This document shows positions 8,615-16,898 of a DNA stretch of 64,000 bases, one piece after another. The notes under the pieces are model-generated. The model was given only the letters and a program-made list of their open reading frames with translations. It ran no database searches and had not been told where the DNA came from. Within the stretch, counting starts at the first letter, position 1, and every line of letters begins with the position of its first letter. Position numbers and translations under genes: made by a program. Source of the stretch: a virus; IMG/VR virus record IMGVR_UViG_3300046804_003469, positions 1 through 64,000 of that record; one strand, 5' to 3'.

Positions 8615-9268
8615 ATGAAAAAAATTGCAATTCTTTATAAAGGAATTTTTGGATTGAAAAGAATTAATTCCAAAGGTCTAAAGGATCAAGTTCTTTTGGA
8701 TGCAAAGGAAAATCTTAATGATCATAAAATCAAAATTTTTAATCAAATAAAAGATCTTGGATATGACATTGACTTTTATATGAGCACATATAATGTCAAT
8801 GATGAATTGAATAAAATTTATTTGGAAGAATTGAATCCCAAATTTTATTCTTATCTTCCAAATGAATACTTGAAAAATTATTCAACTTGGCAATGTCAGT
8901 TGATGCATTATAAAAATTTAATTTTAGAATTAAAGAATCAAAACATTTCTTATGATTTTTTAATCTTTACCCGTCCAGACTTGAAATTCCTTCAAGACTT
9001 CAGTACAATTAATTTAAATTTGGATCTATCTAAATTTAATTTACCAGTACAACATTTGTCTGGAAATTGTGATGATAATTTGTTTATCTTTCCGAGTAAT
9101 TTTCTAAATCAATTTGAAAATATTATTGACACTTTGATTAGGAGAAACGGAATAACACATGAAATAAATCATTTATTAGAAGAACAATGTGTCCCAATTA
9201 ATTGGATGAGTTCTTATGTTCATGAAAATGATGAATTTGGGCACAATATATTTTGCTGTTTCCGTTAA
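8615..9268 (+). CDS. Unassigned protein of glycan cassette, possible glycosyltransferase
   Basis: A 217-residue protein. It opens with a hydrophobic strand and turn KIAILYKGIFGL, has IDFYMSTYN and a conspicuous DFLIFTRPDLKF near residue 110, a pattern seen in some poorly characterised nucleotide-sugar-dependent enzymes where RPD follows a buried strand. No DxD or other decisive motif was found. It sits between a methyltransferase and a GT-D-like gene with short gaps. Its AT content matches its neighbours. Confidence 0.45.
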   Translation: MKKIAILYKGIFGLKRINSKGLKDQVLLDAKENLNDHKIKIFNQIKDLGYDIDFYMSTYNVNDELNKIYLEELNPKFYSYLPNEYLKNYSTWQCQLMHYKNLILELKNQNISYDFLIFTRPDLKFLQDFSTINLNLDLSKFNLPVQHLSGNCDDNLFIFPSNFLNQFENIIDTLIRRNGITHEINHLLEEQCVPINWMSSYVHENDEFGHNIFCCFR

Positions 9269-9280
9269 TTAAAAACTATT

Positions 9281-10084
9281 ATGATTGAACATAATTATTC
9301 AAAAGATTTTGACAATCTGAAAACCAAACTATTAGAAGGAGAAAACTTTGCCTTTTTAAGATTTTCTGATGGTGAGGGATATATTCTTTATAATCAATAC
9401 TTAGAATTGAATGATAAAGGATATAACCTGGATGGATCTACTGGATACGCTTACTATGGTAAAGAAGAGCAAAAATTATTTGATCCAGAAAAACATTCCT
9501 TTTATAGAGAAAGACTCATTGAATCCTTAGAATACGTTGCTGACAATTATTATAAAGGTCTTCCAATGAGATATGATTGTGAAGCATGTGGTTTTATCTT
9601 TGATGAATTGATTGAAAATGCTGGAGGAGATAGTGAATATCTAACTTTTGCTAACTTATGGAATAATGCAAATTATCCAAGGTTCGTTGAAGAAATTGTT
9701 CCAATTTTTTCTGATAAGAAAATTGTTATGGTTGTAAATGAATGTGCAAATATTGATAAACTACCTTTCAAAGTAGAAAAAGATTTTAGAGTTGGAACTA
9801 ACTGTTTTATCAATAACTATGATATAATTGAAGAGATCAAGGCATACATAACTGATAATTCAATTCAAGATCATGTGTTCTTAATTTCTGCATCTAGTTT
9901 AAGTAATTTAATCGTTCATCAATTATACGAGATGAACAAGAATAATACTTATATTGATATTGGAAGCACGTTAAATCCTTTAATGGATATGACTGGTTGG
10001 ACAGGAACTAGAACATACTTGTCGCAATATTGGAATTCAGAATCATCTAAAGCACAACTTGAACTAGTTGATACCTGGGTATAA
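9281..10084 (+). CDS. GT-D fold glycosyltransferase-like protein (DUF1792-like)
   Basis: A 267-residue protein. FAFLRFSDGEGYI near residue 25 resembles the RFGDGE signature of GT-D glycosyltransferases, and the late strand YIDIGSTLNPLMD resembles the DxGh...Y end of that family. In between are KKIVMVVNEC and HVFLISASSLSNLIVHQL, consistent with a Rossmann-like core. The DGE acidic triad would bind metal. The assignment rests on short motifs only, so a structure comparison is needed. It ends 4 bp before the GNAT fusion gene. Confidence 0.5.
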   Translation: MIEHNYSKDFDNLKTKLLEGENFAFLRFSDGEGYILYNQYLELNDKGYNLDGSTGYAYYGKEEQKLFDPEKHSFYRERLIESLEYVADNYYKGLPMRYDCEACGFIFDELIENAGGDSEYLTFANLWNNANYPRFVEEIVPIFSDKKIVMVVNECANIDKLPFKVEKDFRVGTNCFINNYDIIEEIKAYITDNSIQDHVFLISASSLSNLIVHQLYEMNKNNTYIDIGSTLNPLMDMTGWTGTRTYLSQYWNSESSKAQLELVDTWV

Positions 10085-10088
10085 ATTT

Positions 10089-11132
10089 ATGAACGAACTA
10101 AAACTAATTCCCAATGAACAAAAATATTGGGAGTTTATTCGGGAATTGAGATTTCATCCAAATAATCTTTCGGGATTTGTTATTTCTGAAGAAGTAACAA
10201 CTGAACAACAAATTGAATACATGAAAAAATATAATGATACTTATTTTATTTGTTTGGATGAATCTGAAAATCCTGTAGGATTTATTGGTGAAGTTGATAA
10301 TGATATTCGTTTAGCAGTACATCCAGATTCCAAAGGAAAAGGAATTGGTAAGTACATGTTAAATGAATTCATGAAGACTCATCCTTTTGCCACTGCTAAA
10401 ATCTTATCAGATAATACAGCAAGTCTTAAAACCTTTTATTCATGTGGATTTATCTCACATAAGTTTGATGGAAAGTTTTTCTATCTTACAAAAACTGAAC
10501 ACGGATATTATAAGATCAAACATAATCCATACAAAATTGTGAGAATGTTTGAAGAATCAATTGCAGATTACACTGGTGCTCCTTATGCAATTTCTGTAGA
10601 TAGTTGTACCAATGCTTTGTTTTTATGTTGTAAATATCTGGAAGTTAAAGATGTAATGATTCCATCAAAGACTTATCTTTCTGTTCCAGAATCAATTATG
10701 CAAGCAGGAGGAAATGTAATCTTTGATACTGAAAGAAATAATTGGACTGGAACATATCAATTGAAACCGTATCCAATATGGGATTCTGCTAAAAGATTAA
10801 CTTCGAATATGTACATTCCAGGATCTTTCATGTGCTTATCTTTCCACATCAAAAAAACTTTAAAGATTGGTAAAGGTGGAATAATTTTAACTGATGATGA
10901 AAATGCTGTAGAATGGTTTAAAAAAGCAAGATACGAAGGAAGAAGCGAAAAATTATACAAAGAAGATAACATTCAGACCGAAGGGTGGAATATGTATATG
11001 ACACCTCAACAAGCAGCACACGGTCTTTGTCTATTACAAAACTACCCACTTCATGTACCAGATCTAGGTGAAGAGAACGGATATTCTGATCTTCGTCAAT
11101 TTGATTTATTTTCTAAATGTGATGTGGTATAA
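10089..11132 (+). CDS. GNAT acetyltransferase fused to miniature DegT-like domain
   Basis: A 347-residue two-domain protein. Residues 1-130 form a GNAT N-acetyltransferase, with LAVHPDSKGKGIGKYML as the acetyl-CoA pyrophosphate loop and FYSCGF as the family's late motif. Residues about 150-345 resemble the whole small aminotransferase at 4099-4704: YTGAPYAISVDSCTNALFL, IPSKTYLSVP, WDSAKR and SFHIKKTLKIGKGGI with the presumed PLP lysine. The fusion suggests transamination of a keto-sugar followed by N-acetylation. ATG 10089 is chosen over an upstream TTG because it follows the previous stop directly. Confidence 0.72.
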   Translation: MNELKLIPNEQKYWEFIRELRFHPNNLSGFVISEEVTTEQQIEYMKKYNDTYFICLDESENPVGFIGEVDNDIRLAVHPDSKGKGIGKYMLNEFMKTHPFATAKILSDNTASLKTFYSCGFISHKFDGKFFYLTKTEHGYYKIKHNPYKIVRMFEESIADYTGAPYAISVDSCTNALFLCCKYLEVKDVMIPSKTYLSVPESIMQAGGNVIFDTERNNWTGTYQLKPYPIWDSAKRLTSNMYIPGSFMCLSFHIKKTLKIGKGGIILTDDENAVEWFKKARYEGRSEKLYKEDNIQTEGWNMYMTPQQAAHGLCLLQNYPLHVPDLGEENGYSDLRQFDLFSKCDVV

Positions 11133-11133
11133 T
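11125..11133 (+). promoter_or_regulatory. Extended -10 promoter TGGTATAAT over a stop codon
   Basis: TGG then TATAAT (11128-11133). The TAA stop of the GNAT fusion gene (11130-11132) lies inside the -10 box. The same 11-bp string, TGTGGTATAAT, occurs at 6415-6425. The next ATG (11159) is 25 bp downstream, a normal distance for a promoter with a short leader. Confidence 0.6.
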
Positions 11134-11158
11134 ATACGAAAACTTTATTAAGAGAATT

Positions 11159-11911
11159 ATGAGCAAAAGTATTACAGTTATTTTAAATGGTTACAAAAGA
11201 AATAATCTGAAAGAACAAGTAGAAGCAATTAGAAATCAAACAGTTCCTGTCCAAGAAATTTTTTATTGGCAAAACACTGTACCTGGATTCTCTTATGATG
11301 AAGATACTTATTCTGAATTAAATTCTGCCCTTAGTAACTATAATTATGGTGTTTGGGCAAGATTTGCATATGCATTGAATGCAAGGACTGATTATGTTTG
11401 TGTATTTGATGATGATACTATTCCTGGAAATAAGTGGCTAGAGAATTGTTTAAACACTTATGAAACACATCCTGGTCTTTTGGGTGGAATTGGTCTCTGG
11501 TTTAAAAATAAAAACTATGAGTTAGAGACTCTTGAAGATGGACAACCTGCCAGATTTGGGTGGCATGTTAATAATAACGCTACAGTTCAAGTTGATATTG
11601 TTGGTCATTCTTGGTTTTTCTCTAGAGATCTTCTTTCAGTATTTTGGAGAGAAATGCCTGAGAAACATTGGACAATGTTGTGTGGAGAAGATATTCATTT
11701 CTCGCATATGATTCAAAAATACACTGATCTTAAAACATGGGTTCCTCCACATCCTTCAAATGATACTTCTATGTGGAGTAGTTTAAAGGCACTTCAATAT
11801 GGTGGAGATCATTTGGCAACAGCAAATATTACAGTTCAAACTGGTGAGATGGCTCAATATCTTTCTTATTGTGTTGATAATGGATTTAAACTTCTTAAAG
11901 ATTTAAAATGA
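11159..11911 (+). CDS. GT2-like glycosyltransferase (GT-A fold)
   Basis: A 250-residue GT-A enzyme: the opening ITVILNGYKRNNLKEQVEAI with NQTVPVQEI is the usual GT2 start, and VCVFDDDTIPGNKWLENCL gives the DxD metal site near residue 85. GHSWFFSRDLL and CGEDIHFSHMI (an ED acceptor motif) follow. It probably inverts and transfers one sugar in the cytosol. It begins after an extended -10 promoter and overlaps the next gene by 4 bp, starting the second half of the cassette. Confidence 0.75.
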   Translation: MSKSITVILNGYKRNNLKEQVEAIRNQTVPVQEIFYWQNTVPGFSYDEDTYSELNSALSNYNYGVWARFAYALNARTDYVCVFDDDTIPGNKWLENCLNTYETHPGLLGGIGLWFKNKNYELETLEDGQPARFGWHVNNNATVQVDIVGHSWFFSRDLLSVFWREMPEKHWTMLCGEDIHFSHMIQKYTDLKTWVPPHPSNDTSMWSSLKALQYGGDHLATANITVQTGEMAQYLSYCVDNGFKLLKDLK

Positions 11912-12783
11912 TTAATATTTTTTATTCTGATTCATATTTTGGATATACAAATAGAATGTGTGGTCCAAAAAAAGTTGTTTGTAATTTAATTGAATCTTTA
12001 GAACAGGAAAAAGTACCTTATTCAATTAATGAAGATGTTTATGATTATAATTTCTTACTTCAATATGATGCAATAGGTTATCAAAAACATGAAAATTTAG
12101 AGCATGAAAGTTGTGTTATAGGACCACAATTCTGGCCTTTTGATGGAGATATCTATGGTAATTTTCTAATTGATAACCCACAATACTATAAAAAGTTAAT
12201 TGCTCCATCTTATTGGGTCAAAGATTTATTGGTAGATAAGTTTAAATTACCAGAAAATAAAGTTTCTATTTGGCCAGTTGGAATCAAAGATCTTTCTGGA
12301 ATTAAAAATGAGACAAGTACAACTGATTGTTTAATCTATTTCAAATCTCGTTCAGAAGAGGATCTTGAATTTGTTAAGAACTTTTTAAACTATAAGAGAA
12401 TTACCTATAAAGTAATCGGGTATGGATCTTATTCTGAGGAGGAATTTTATGAAGAACTTTCAAAAGTAAAATTTTGTTTTATCTTAAATCATACTGAAAG
12501 TCAAGGTATTGCAATTCAGGAAATGATGTCAGCAAATATTCCTCTTCTTGTTTGGGATGTTCCATATTGGGATCACAAAGGAGAAGAATATAAACTTCCA
12601 TCTAGTTCTGTTCCTTATTGGAATTCCGAATGTGGAGAAAAGTTTTATACTGCCTTTGACATTGAATCGACTTTTGAAAAATTCTATGATAAAATGGAAC
12701 AGTACAGTTCTAGAAAAATATACGATACTGAGTTATCTTATAAAGTTACTGTTGAAAAAATATTAAAAATTTTTGAAGAATGA
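11908..12783 (+). CDS. GT4-like glycosyltransferase
   Basis: A 291-residue GT-B type protein. LIAPSYWVKDLLVDKF and VSIWPVGIKDL mark the domain link, and NHTESQGIAIQEMMSANIPLLVWDVPYW near residues 194-221 is the E-x7-E-like donor-binding region of GT4 enzymes. The N-terminal domain (FYSDSYFGYTNRMCGPKKV) is short, so the enzyme is smaller than the usual 370 residues. It has 4-bp overlaps on both sides, indicating an operon. Confidence 0.65.
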   Translation: MINIFYSDSYFGYTNRMCGPKKVVCNLIESLEQEKVPYSINEDVYDYNFLLQYDAIGYQKHENLEHESCVIGPQFWPFDGDIYGNFLIDNPQYYKKLIAPSYWVKDLLVDKFKLPENKVSIWPVGIKDLSGIKNETSTTDCLIYFKSRSEEDLEFVKNFLNYKRITYKVIGYGSYSEEEFYEELSKVKFCFILNHTESQGIAIQEMMSANIPLLVWDVPYWDHKGEEYKLPSSSVPYWNSECGEKFYTAFDIESTFEKFYDKMEQYSSRKIYDTELSYKVTVEKILKIFEE

Positions 12784-13469
12784 AAATTTGTATTCTCACG
12801 ATTGCTACTAATAAGTATCTTCAATTTGTAGAAAAACTCTATGATAATATTGAAGAAAGATTTTTAAATGGACATGAAATTAGTTGCTTGTTATTTACAG
12901 ATCATGAAGTAGAAACTTCAGAAAATATCAAAGTACATTATATTGATCATGAACCTTGGCCTATGCCAACACTTAAAAGATATAATTACTTTTTAAAGGA
13001 AAAGGATTTTATTCTTCAGCATGATTATTGTTTTTATTTCGATGCAGATATGAGGATTGATAATCCTGTTGGAGATGAAATTCTTGGTGATTTAGTAGGT
13101 ACTAAACATCCATATCAATCCTTTCATAAACTTGATGAAATGTCTTATGAGAGGAGACCAGAATCTTTAGCATATGTTCCTTATGGTGAAGGTGAAACTT
13201 ATTATGCTGGAGGATTTAATGGTGGAAAAACAACAAGATTCTTGGAGATGGCAGAAGTAATTGCCAATAATGTAAATAGGGATCTTGAGAACAATATAGT
13301 TGCAGTATGGCATGATGAAAGTCATATGAATAGATATATGATTGATAATCCACCAACCTTAAGTTTAACTCCATCGTATTGTTATGCTGAAGAATTTTAT
13401 GGAACGGATTATCCATATGAACCAAAAATTATTGCATTAAAGAAGAATCACAATGAACTTAGATCTTAG
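12780..13469 (+). CDS. GT6 family (ABO/alpha-galactosyltransferase-like) glycosyltransferase
   Basis: A 229-residue retaining glycosyltransferase of family GT6. The vertebrate ABO and alpha-1,3-galactosyltransferase motifs are clear: ILTIATNKYLQFVEKLY at the start, LLFTDHE, TLKRYNY, YFDADM (an intact DxD), YERRPESLAYVP, GEGETYYAGGFNGG, and VAVWHDESHMNRYM, with the catalytic glutamate in HDES, then TLSLTPSYCYAEE. It lacks the membrane anchor of the animal enzymes. Family members add alpha-1,3 Gal or GalNAc, usually to an acceptor already carrying alpha-1,2-fucose. GT6 genes are known from a few bacteria and from a Prochlorococcus phage. The downstream 4-epimerase could supply its donor. Confidence 0.92.
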   Translation: MKICILTIATNKYLQFVEKLYDNIEERFLNGHEISCLLFTDHEVETSENIKVHYIDHEPWPMPTLKRYNYFLKEKDFILQHDYCFYFDADMRIDNPVGDEILGDLVGTKHPYQSFHKLDEMSYERRPESLAYVPYGEGETYYAGGFNGGKTTRFLEMAEVIANNVNRDLENNIVAVWHDESHMNRYMIDNPPTLSLTPSYCYAEEFYGTDYPYEPKIIALKKNHNELRS

Positions 13470-14097
13470 AGAAATTCCTGCTGTTTATTTAAATCTTGAA
13501 AAGCATACTGAAAAAAATGAAAGTATGCAAAATCTTCTTAAAGAATGTGGATTTAAAAATATTATTCGGGTAGAGGGAGTTGCAAGACCAGATAACACTG
13601 TTGCTGGATGTTCTGCTGCTCATTATAAAGGACTTGGTGAAATTGATCCTCCATTTATTCTTTTTGAGGATGATTGTGTAATTAAAAATTTTAGACCAGT
13701 AATTGAGATCCCAGATGATGCTGATGCAGTTTATCTTGGAATTTCATCATGGGGTAGAATGAATGGTCATTCGGGACCTTACCTTCAATATAAACATATT
13801 AAAGATGATTTATACCAAGTTTATAATATGCTTGGTGGTCATGCGATCTTGTATTTAACTGAAGATTATGTTAAAATGTGCCAGAGAATTACATATCATG
13901 CTGGTTATATAATCGAAGATTATCAAGATATTGGATTTGCTGAAGTTCAGCGTTGGTTTAATGTTTATACGTTTGATGATCCATTCTTTTTCCAAACAAG
14001 TGGATACCATGGAACTGTAAATCCACTTACAAGTTATCCTACAGAAGAATGTTTCAAATATGATAAAAACTATTTCTTACCTGAGAGAGTTGTATGA
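13453..14097 (+). CDS. GT25-like glycosyltransferase
   Basis: A 214-residue protein that starts like the LPS glycosyltransferase family GT25 (IPAVYLNLEKHTEKNESM), then GCSAAHYKGL (GC..SH-like helix), and FILFEDDCVI, the acidic EDD motif. HAILYLTEDYVKMC resembles the later GT25 helix. It overlaps the GT6 gene by 17 bp in another frame and the next gene by 4 bp. A second, more typical GT25 protein is at 18843-19658. Confidence 0.65.
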   Translation: MNLDLREIPAVYLNLEKHTEKNESMQNLLKECGFKNIIRVEGVARPDNTVAGCSAAHYKGLGEIDPPFILFEDDCVIKNFRPVIEIPDDADAVYLGISSWGRMNGHSGPYLQYKHIKDDLYQVYNMLGGHAILYLTEDYVKMCQRITYHAGYIIEDYQDIGFAEVQRWFNVYTFDDPFFFQTSGYHGTVNPLTSYPTEECFKYDKNYFLPERVV

Positions 14098-14993
14098 TTA
14101 AAAGTTTAGTTACTGGTGGTGCTGGATTTATTGGTTCAAACCTCGTAGACCGTTTACTTGAAATGGGACACGAGGTTGTTGTAATTGATAATGAGTACTC
14201 TGATGCTCATGATCAATTTTATTGGAATGATAAAGCACAAAACTATAAGTATGATATTCGTGATTATAAAAATACTCGACCTTTGTATGATGGAGTAGAT
14301 TATGTATTTCATATTGCAGCAGAGGCACGTATTCAACCAGCAATTTTAAATCCTATTGAAGCAGTAAGTATTAATTCTGTTGGAACTTGTACTGTTCTTC
14401 AGTGTGCTCGTGAAGCAGGCGTTAAACGTGTAATGTATTCTTCTACATCTTCTGCATATGGAACTAACCAACCTCCAAATGTGGAAACTCAACCAGACGA
14501 TTGTTTAAATCCTTATTCAGTTTCTAAGGTGAATGGTGAAAAACTATGTAAGATGTATACAGATCTCTTTGGATTACCTACAGTTATCTTTAGGTATTTC
14601 AATGTATATGGTGAAAGGCAACCTTTAAGAGGTCAATATGCTCCTGTAATTGGTATTTTCCTCCGTCAACGTGCTGCTGGAGAACCTTTAACTATTGTTG
14701 GTGATGGAGAACAACGTAGAGATTTTACTTACGTTGGAGATGTTGTAAATGCTAATGTTATGGCAGCAATTTCAAATCCAGATCCAGAAGCATTTGGACA
14801 AGTTTATAATGTAGGAACTAATAATAATTATTCAATCAATCAAATTGCAAGAATGTTTGATCATCAAACTGTAAATATTGCTCCTAGACCTGGAGAAACT
14901 AAATTAAGTCTTGCAAACAACCAAAAAATTAAAAAAACATTTGGTTGGCAACCAACTGTAAAACTTGAAAATTGGATACAAGAAAACTTATGA
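14094..14993 (+). CDS. UDP-hexose(NAc) 4-epimerase-like SDR enzyme
   Basis: A 299-residue extended SDR with GGAGFIGSNLVD, HIAAEAR, SSTSSAYG and the catalytic YSVSK, RYFNVYGERQ, RDFTYVGDVV and YNVGT. The RYFNVYGxRQ form is found in 4-epimerases that act on UDP-N-acetylhexosamines and UDP-hexuronates as well as UDP-glucose. It follows directly on the GT6 and GT25 genes and could supply UDP-Gal or UDP-GalNAc. Its stop overlaps nadE by 4 bp. Codon use is slightly less AT-rich than in the genes around 5-10 kb. Confidence 0.82.
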   Translation: MIKSLVTGGAGFIGSNLVDRLLEMGHEVVVIDNEYSDAHDQFYWNDKAQNYKYDIRDYKNTRPLYDGVDYVFHIAAEARIQPAILNPIEAVSINSVGTCTVLQCAREAGVKRVMYSSTSSAYGTNQPPNVETQPDDCLNPYSVSKVNGEKLCKMYTDLFGLPTVIFRYFNVYGERQPLRGQYAPVIGIFLRQRAAGEPLTIVGDGEQRRDFTYVGDVVNANVMAAISNPDPEAFGQVYNVGTNNNYSINQIARMFDHQTVNIAPRPGETKLSLANNQKIKKTFGWQPTVKLENWIQENL

Positions 14994-15745
14994 ATCGTAT
15001 TACTGATTATTCTGAATTGCAAAATAATATTGTAACTTGGATTAAAGAATATGCTAATTCTAATGGCATTGAATCTCTTGTAGTGGGAATTTCTGGAGGA
15101 ATCGATTCTTCAGTTGTTTCCACTCTTTGTGCTGAGACAGGACTTCCTACTTATGCTTTGTCTATGCCTTTGATGCAAATTTCATCTCAATCTGAATTAT
15201 CTAATACACACCGAGAATTTCTTTCAAAGAAATATAATAATGTAATTTCACTCAAAATTGATTTATCAACAACCTACAATCAGTTTTTAACAGCATCTAG
15301 ATTTTGGTTAGGTGAAGATATGGTCTCCAATAATTTAGCATTGGCAAATACAAAATCTCGTCTTCGTATGGTGACTCTTTATCAAGTTGCTGGATCCGTT
15401 AAGGGTATTGTTGTTGGTACTGGTAATAAAGTCGAAGATTATGGTGTAGGATTCTATACTAAATATGGTGACGGAGGAGTTGACATTGCTCCTATTGCTG
15501 ATCTTTATAAAACTGAAGTATGGGAACTTGGAAAGCATCTTGGTGTAGATCAACGTATTATTGATGCACAACCTACAGATGGTCTCTGGGAAGACGGAAG
15601 AACCGATGAAAATCAAATCGGTGCTTCCTATGCTGAACTTGAAGAAGCAATGGAAAATGGAACTGGTCCTGCAGTTGAAATACTTAAAAAATTCAACGCA
15701 CAAAATAAACACAAAATGATTTCTATTCCTACATTTAAACTATGA
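14990..15745 (+). CDS. nadE: NH3-dependent NAD synthetase
   Basis: A 251-residue NadE. It has the PP-loop VGISGGIDSSVVS for ATP, the NaAD-binding NTKSRLRMVTLY, then VVGTGNKVEDYGVGFYTKYGDGG and IAPIADLYKTEVWEL, and the C-terminal PTDGLWEDGRTDE typical of the ammonia-dependent form. It converts nicotinate adenine dinucleotide to NAD. ATG 14990 overlaps the upstream stop, while an upstream in-frame TTG would lie inside the previous gene. Its place between NAD-dependent sugar enzymes suggests support of cofactor supply. Confidence 0.9.
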   Translation: MNRITDYSELQNNIVTWIKEYANSNGIESLVVGISGGIDSSVVSTLCAETGLPTYALSMPLMQISSQSELSNTHREFLSKKYNNVISLKIDLSTTYNQFLTASRFWLGEDMVSNNLALANTKSRLRMVTLYQVAGSVKGIVVGTGNKVEDYGVGFYTKYGDGGVDIAPIADLYKTEVWELGKHLGVDQRIIDAQPTDGLWEDGRTDENQIGASYAELEEAMENGTGPAVEILKKFNAQNKHKMISIPTFKL

Positions 15746-16893
15746 AGATTGGAGTTATCGGAGCAGGAAGACTTGGCATTTGCTTTGCTCTTCTAATGGA
15801 AAAAGCAGGATACGATATATTGGTATCTGATATTCGTGAGAATTATGTTAATGATCTAAACAATAAAAAGATCATAACAAATGAACCTCATGTCCAAGAA
15901 CTGCTGTCAAATTCTAAAAAAATTGTGGCAACTACGGACAATAAAAAAGTAATTGAAGAGTGTGATATTATTTTTACTTTAGTTGCTACACCTTCTCTTC
16001 CTGATGGCAGTTACGATGTAAGTTCCGTTTGGGAAGTTATTGACGACATTCAAAATTCTGAAAAGTCGAGAAATAAATTATTTGTTGTTGGTTGTACAAC
16101 AAATCCAGGAGACTGTGAGAAGTTCCAGGAAGAACTTTTACCTTATAGTGTTGATGTATTATATAATCCAGAATTTATTGCACAAGGATCTATTATCAAT
16201 GATCTTGAAAATGCAGACATGGTTTTGATTGGTGGTAATAATCCTTCCAACATTGAAAAGATTAAAGAAATTTATTATAAGATTCAAATCAACAAACCAA
16301 ATATTTGTACAATGTCTCCTAAGGCAGGTGAAATTACAAAAATTGCTATCAACTGCTTCTTAACTTCAAAGATTAGTTTTGCCAATATGATTGGTGAAGT
16401 GATGTGTTTATCTGGAATGGAAGATGAAGTATCTGACGTTCTAACTGCAATTGGAAGTGATACAAGAATAGGAGGAAAATATCTGAAATATGGATATGGA
16501 TTTGGTGGTCCATGTTTCCCTAGAGATAATAGATCCTTTGCTTCTTATGCTGAAAGCGTTGGATGTCAATTTAATATTGGAAGAACTACTGATAATTTTA
16601 ATAAAAAGCATGTAGAGTTTTTAAAAAATTATTTTATAAACAAAAACTCAAATAATGAACCATATTACTTTGATTATATTTCTTATAAGAAGGGAACTGA
16701 TATACTGATAGAAAGTCAACAATATCAATTGTGTTTAGAATTATTGAATTCTGGATATGTAGTTTATGTAAATGATATAGAATCTGTTGTTGAACAAGTT
16801 AAAGAATCGTTAGAAAATAAATTTTATGATAGAATTAGATTTGTCAAAGATGAATCTGAGTTACCAGAAAAAATTTTAAAAATTAAATTTTAA
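15742..16893 (+). CDS. UDP-glucose 6-dehydrogenase family protein
   Basis: A 383-residue, near full-length member: Rossmann GVIGAGRLGICFA, VATPSLPDGSYD, YNPEFIAQGSIINDL, AGEITKIAINCFLTSKISFAN (middle helix with the conserved lysine and asparagine), and the catalytic cysteine in GYGFGGPCFPRDN, followed by a C-terminal Rossmann-like domain. The family oxidises UDP-glucose or related sugars to uronic acids in two NAD-dependent steps. The start overlaps nadE by 4 bp. It differs from the short relative at 1450-2238 by having the C-terminal domain. Confidence 0.85.
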   Translation: MKIGVIGAGRLGICFALLMEKAGYDILVSDIRENYVNDLNNKKIITNEPHVQELLSNSKKIVATTDNKKVIEECDIIFTLVATPSLPDGSYDVSSVWEVIDDIQNSEKSRNKLFVVGCTTNPGDCEKFQEELLPYSVDVLYNPEFIAQGSIINDLENADMVLIGGNNPSNIEKIKEIYYKIQINKPNICTMSPKAGEITKIAINCFLTSKISFANMIGEVMCLSGMEDEVSDVLTAIGSDTRIGGKYLKYGYGFGGPCFPRDNRSFASYAESVGCQFNIGRTTDNFNKKHVEFLKNYFINKNSNNEPYYFDYISYKKGTDILIESQQYQLCLELLNSGYVVYVNDIESVVEQVKESLENKFYDRIRFVKDESELPEKILKIKF

Positions 16894-16898
16894 GACTT

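Noticed and set aside
9820-9830. TGATATAAT inside the GT-D-like gene
   Set aside because: In mid-gene, with no start codon soon after and no -35; likely chance in AT-rich sequence.
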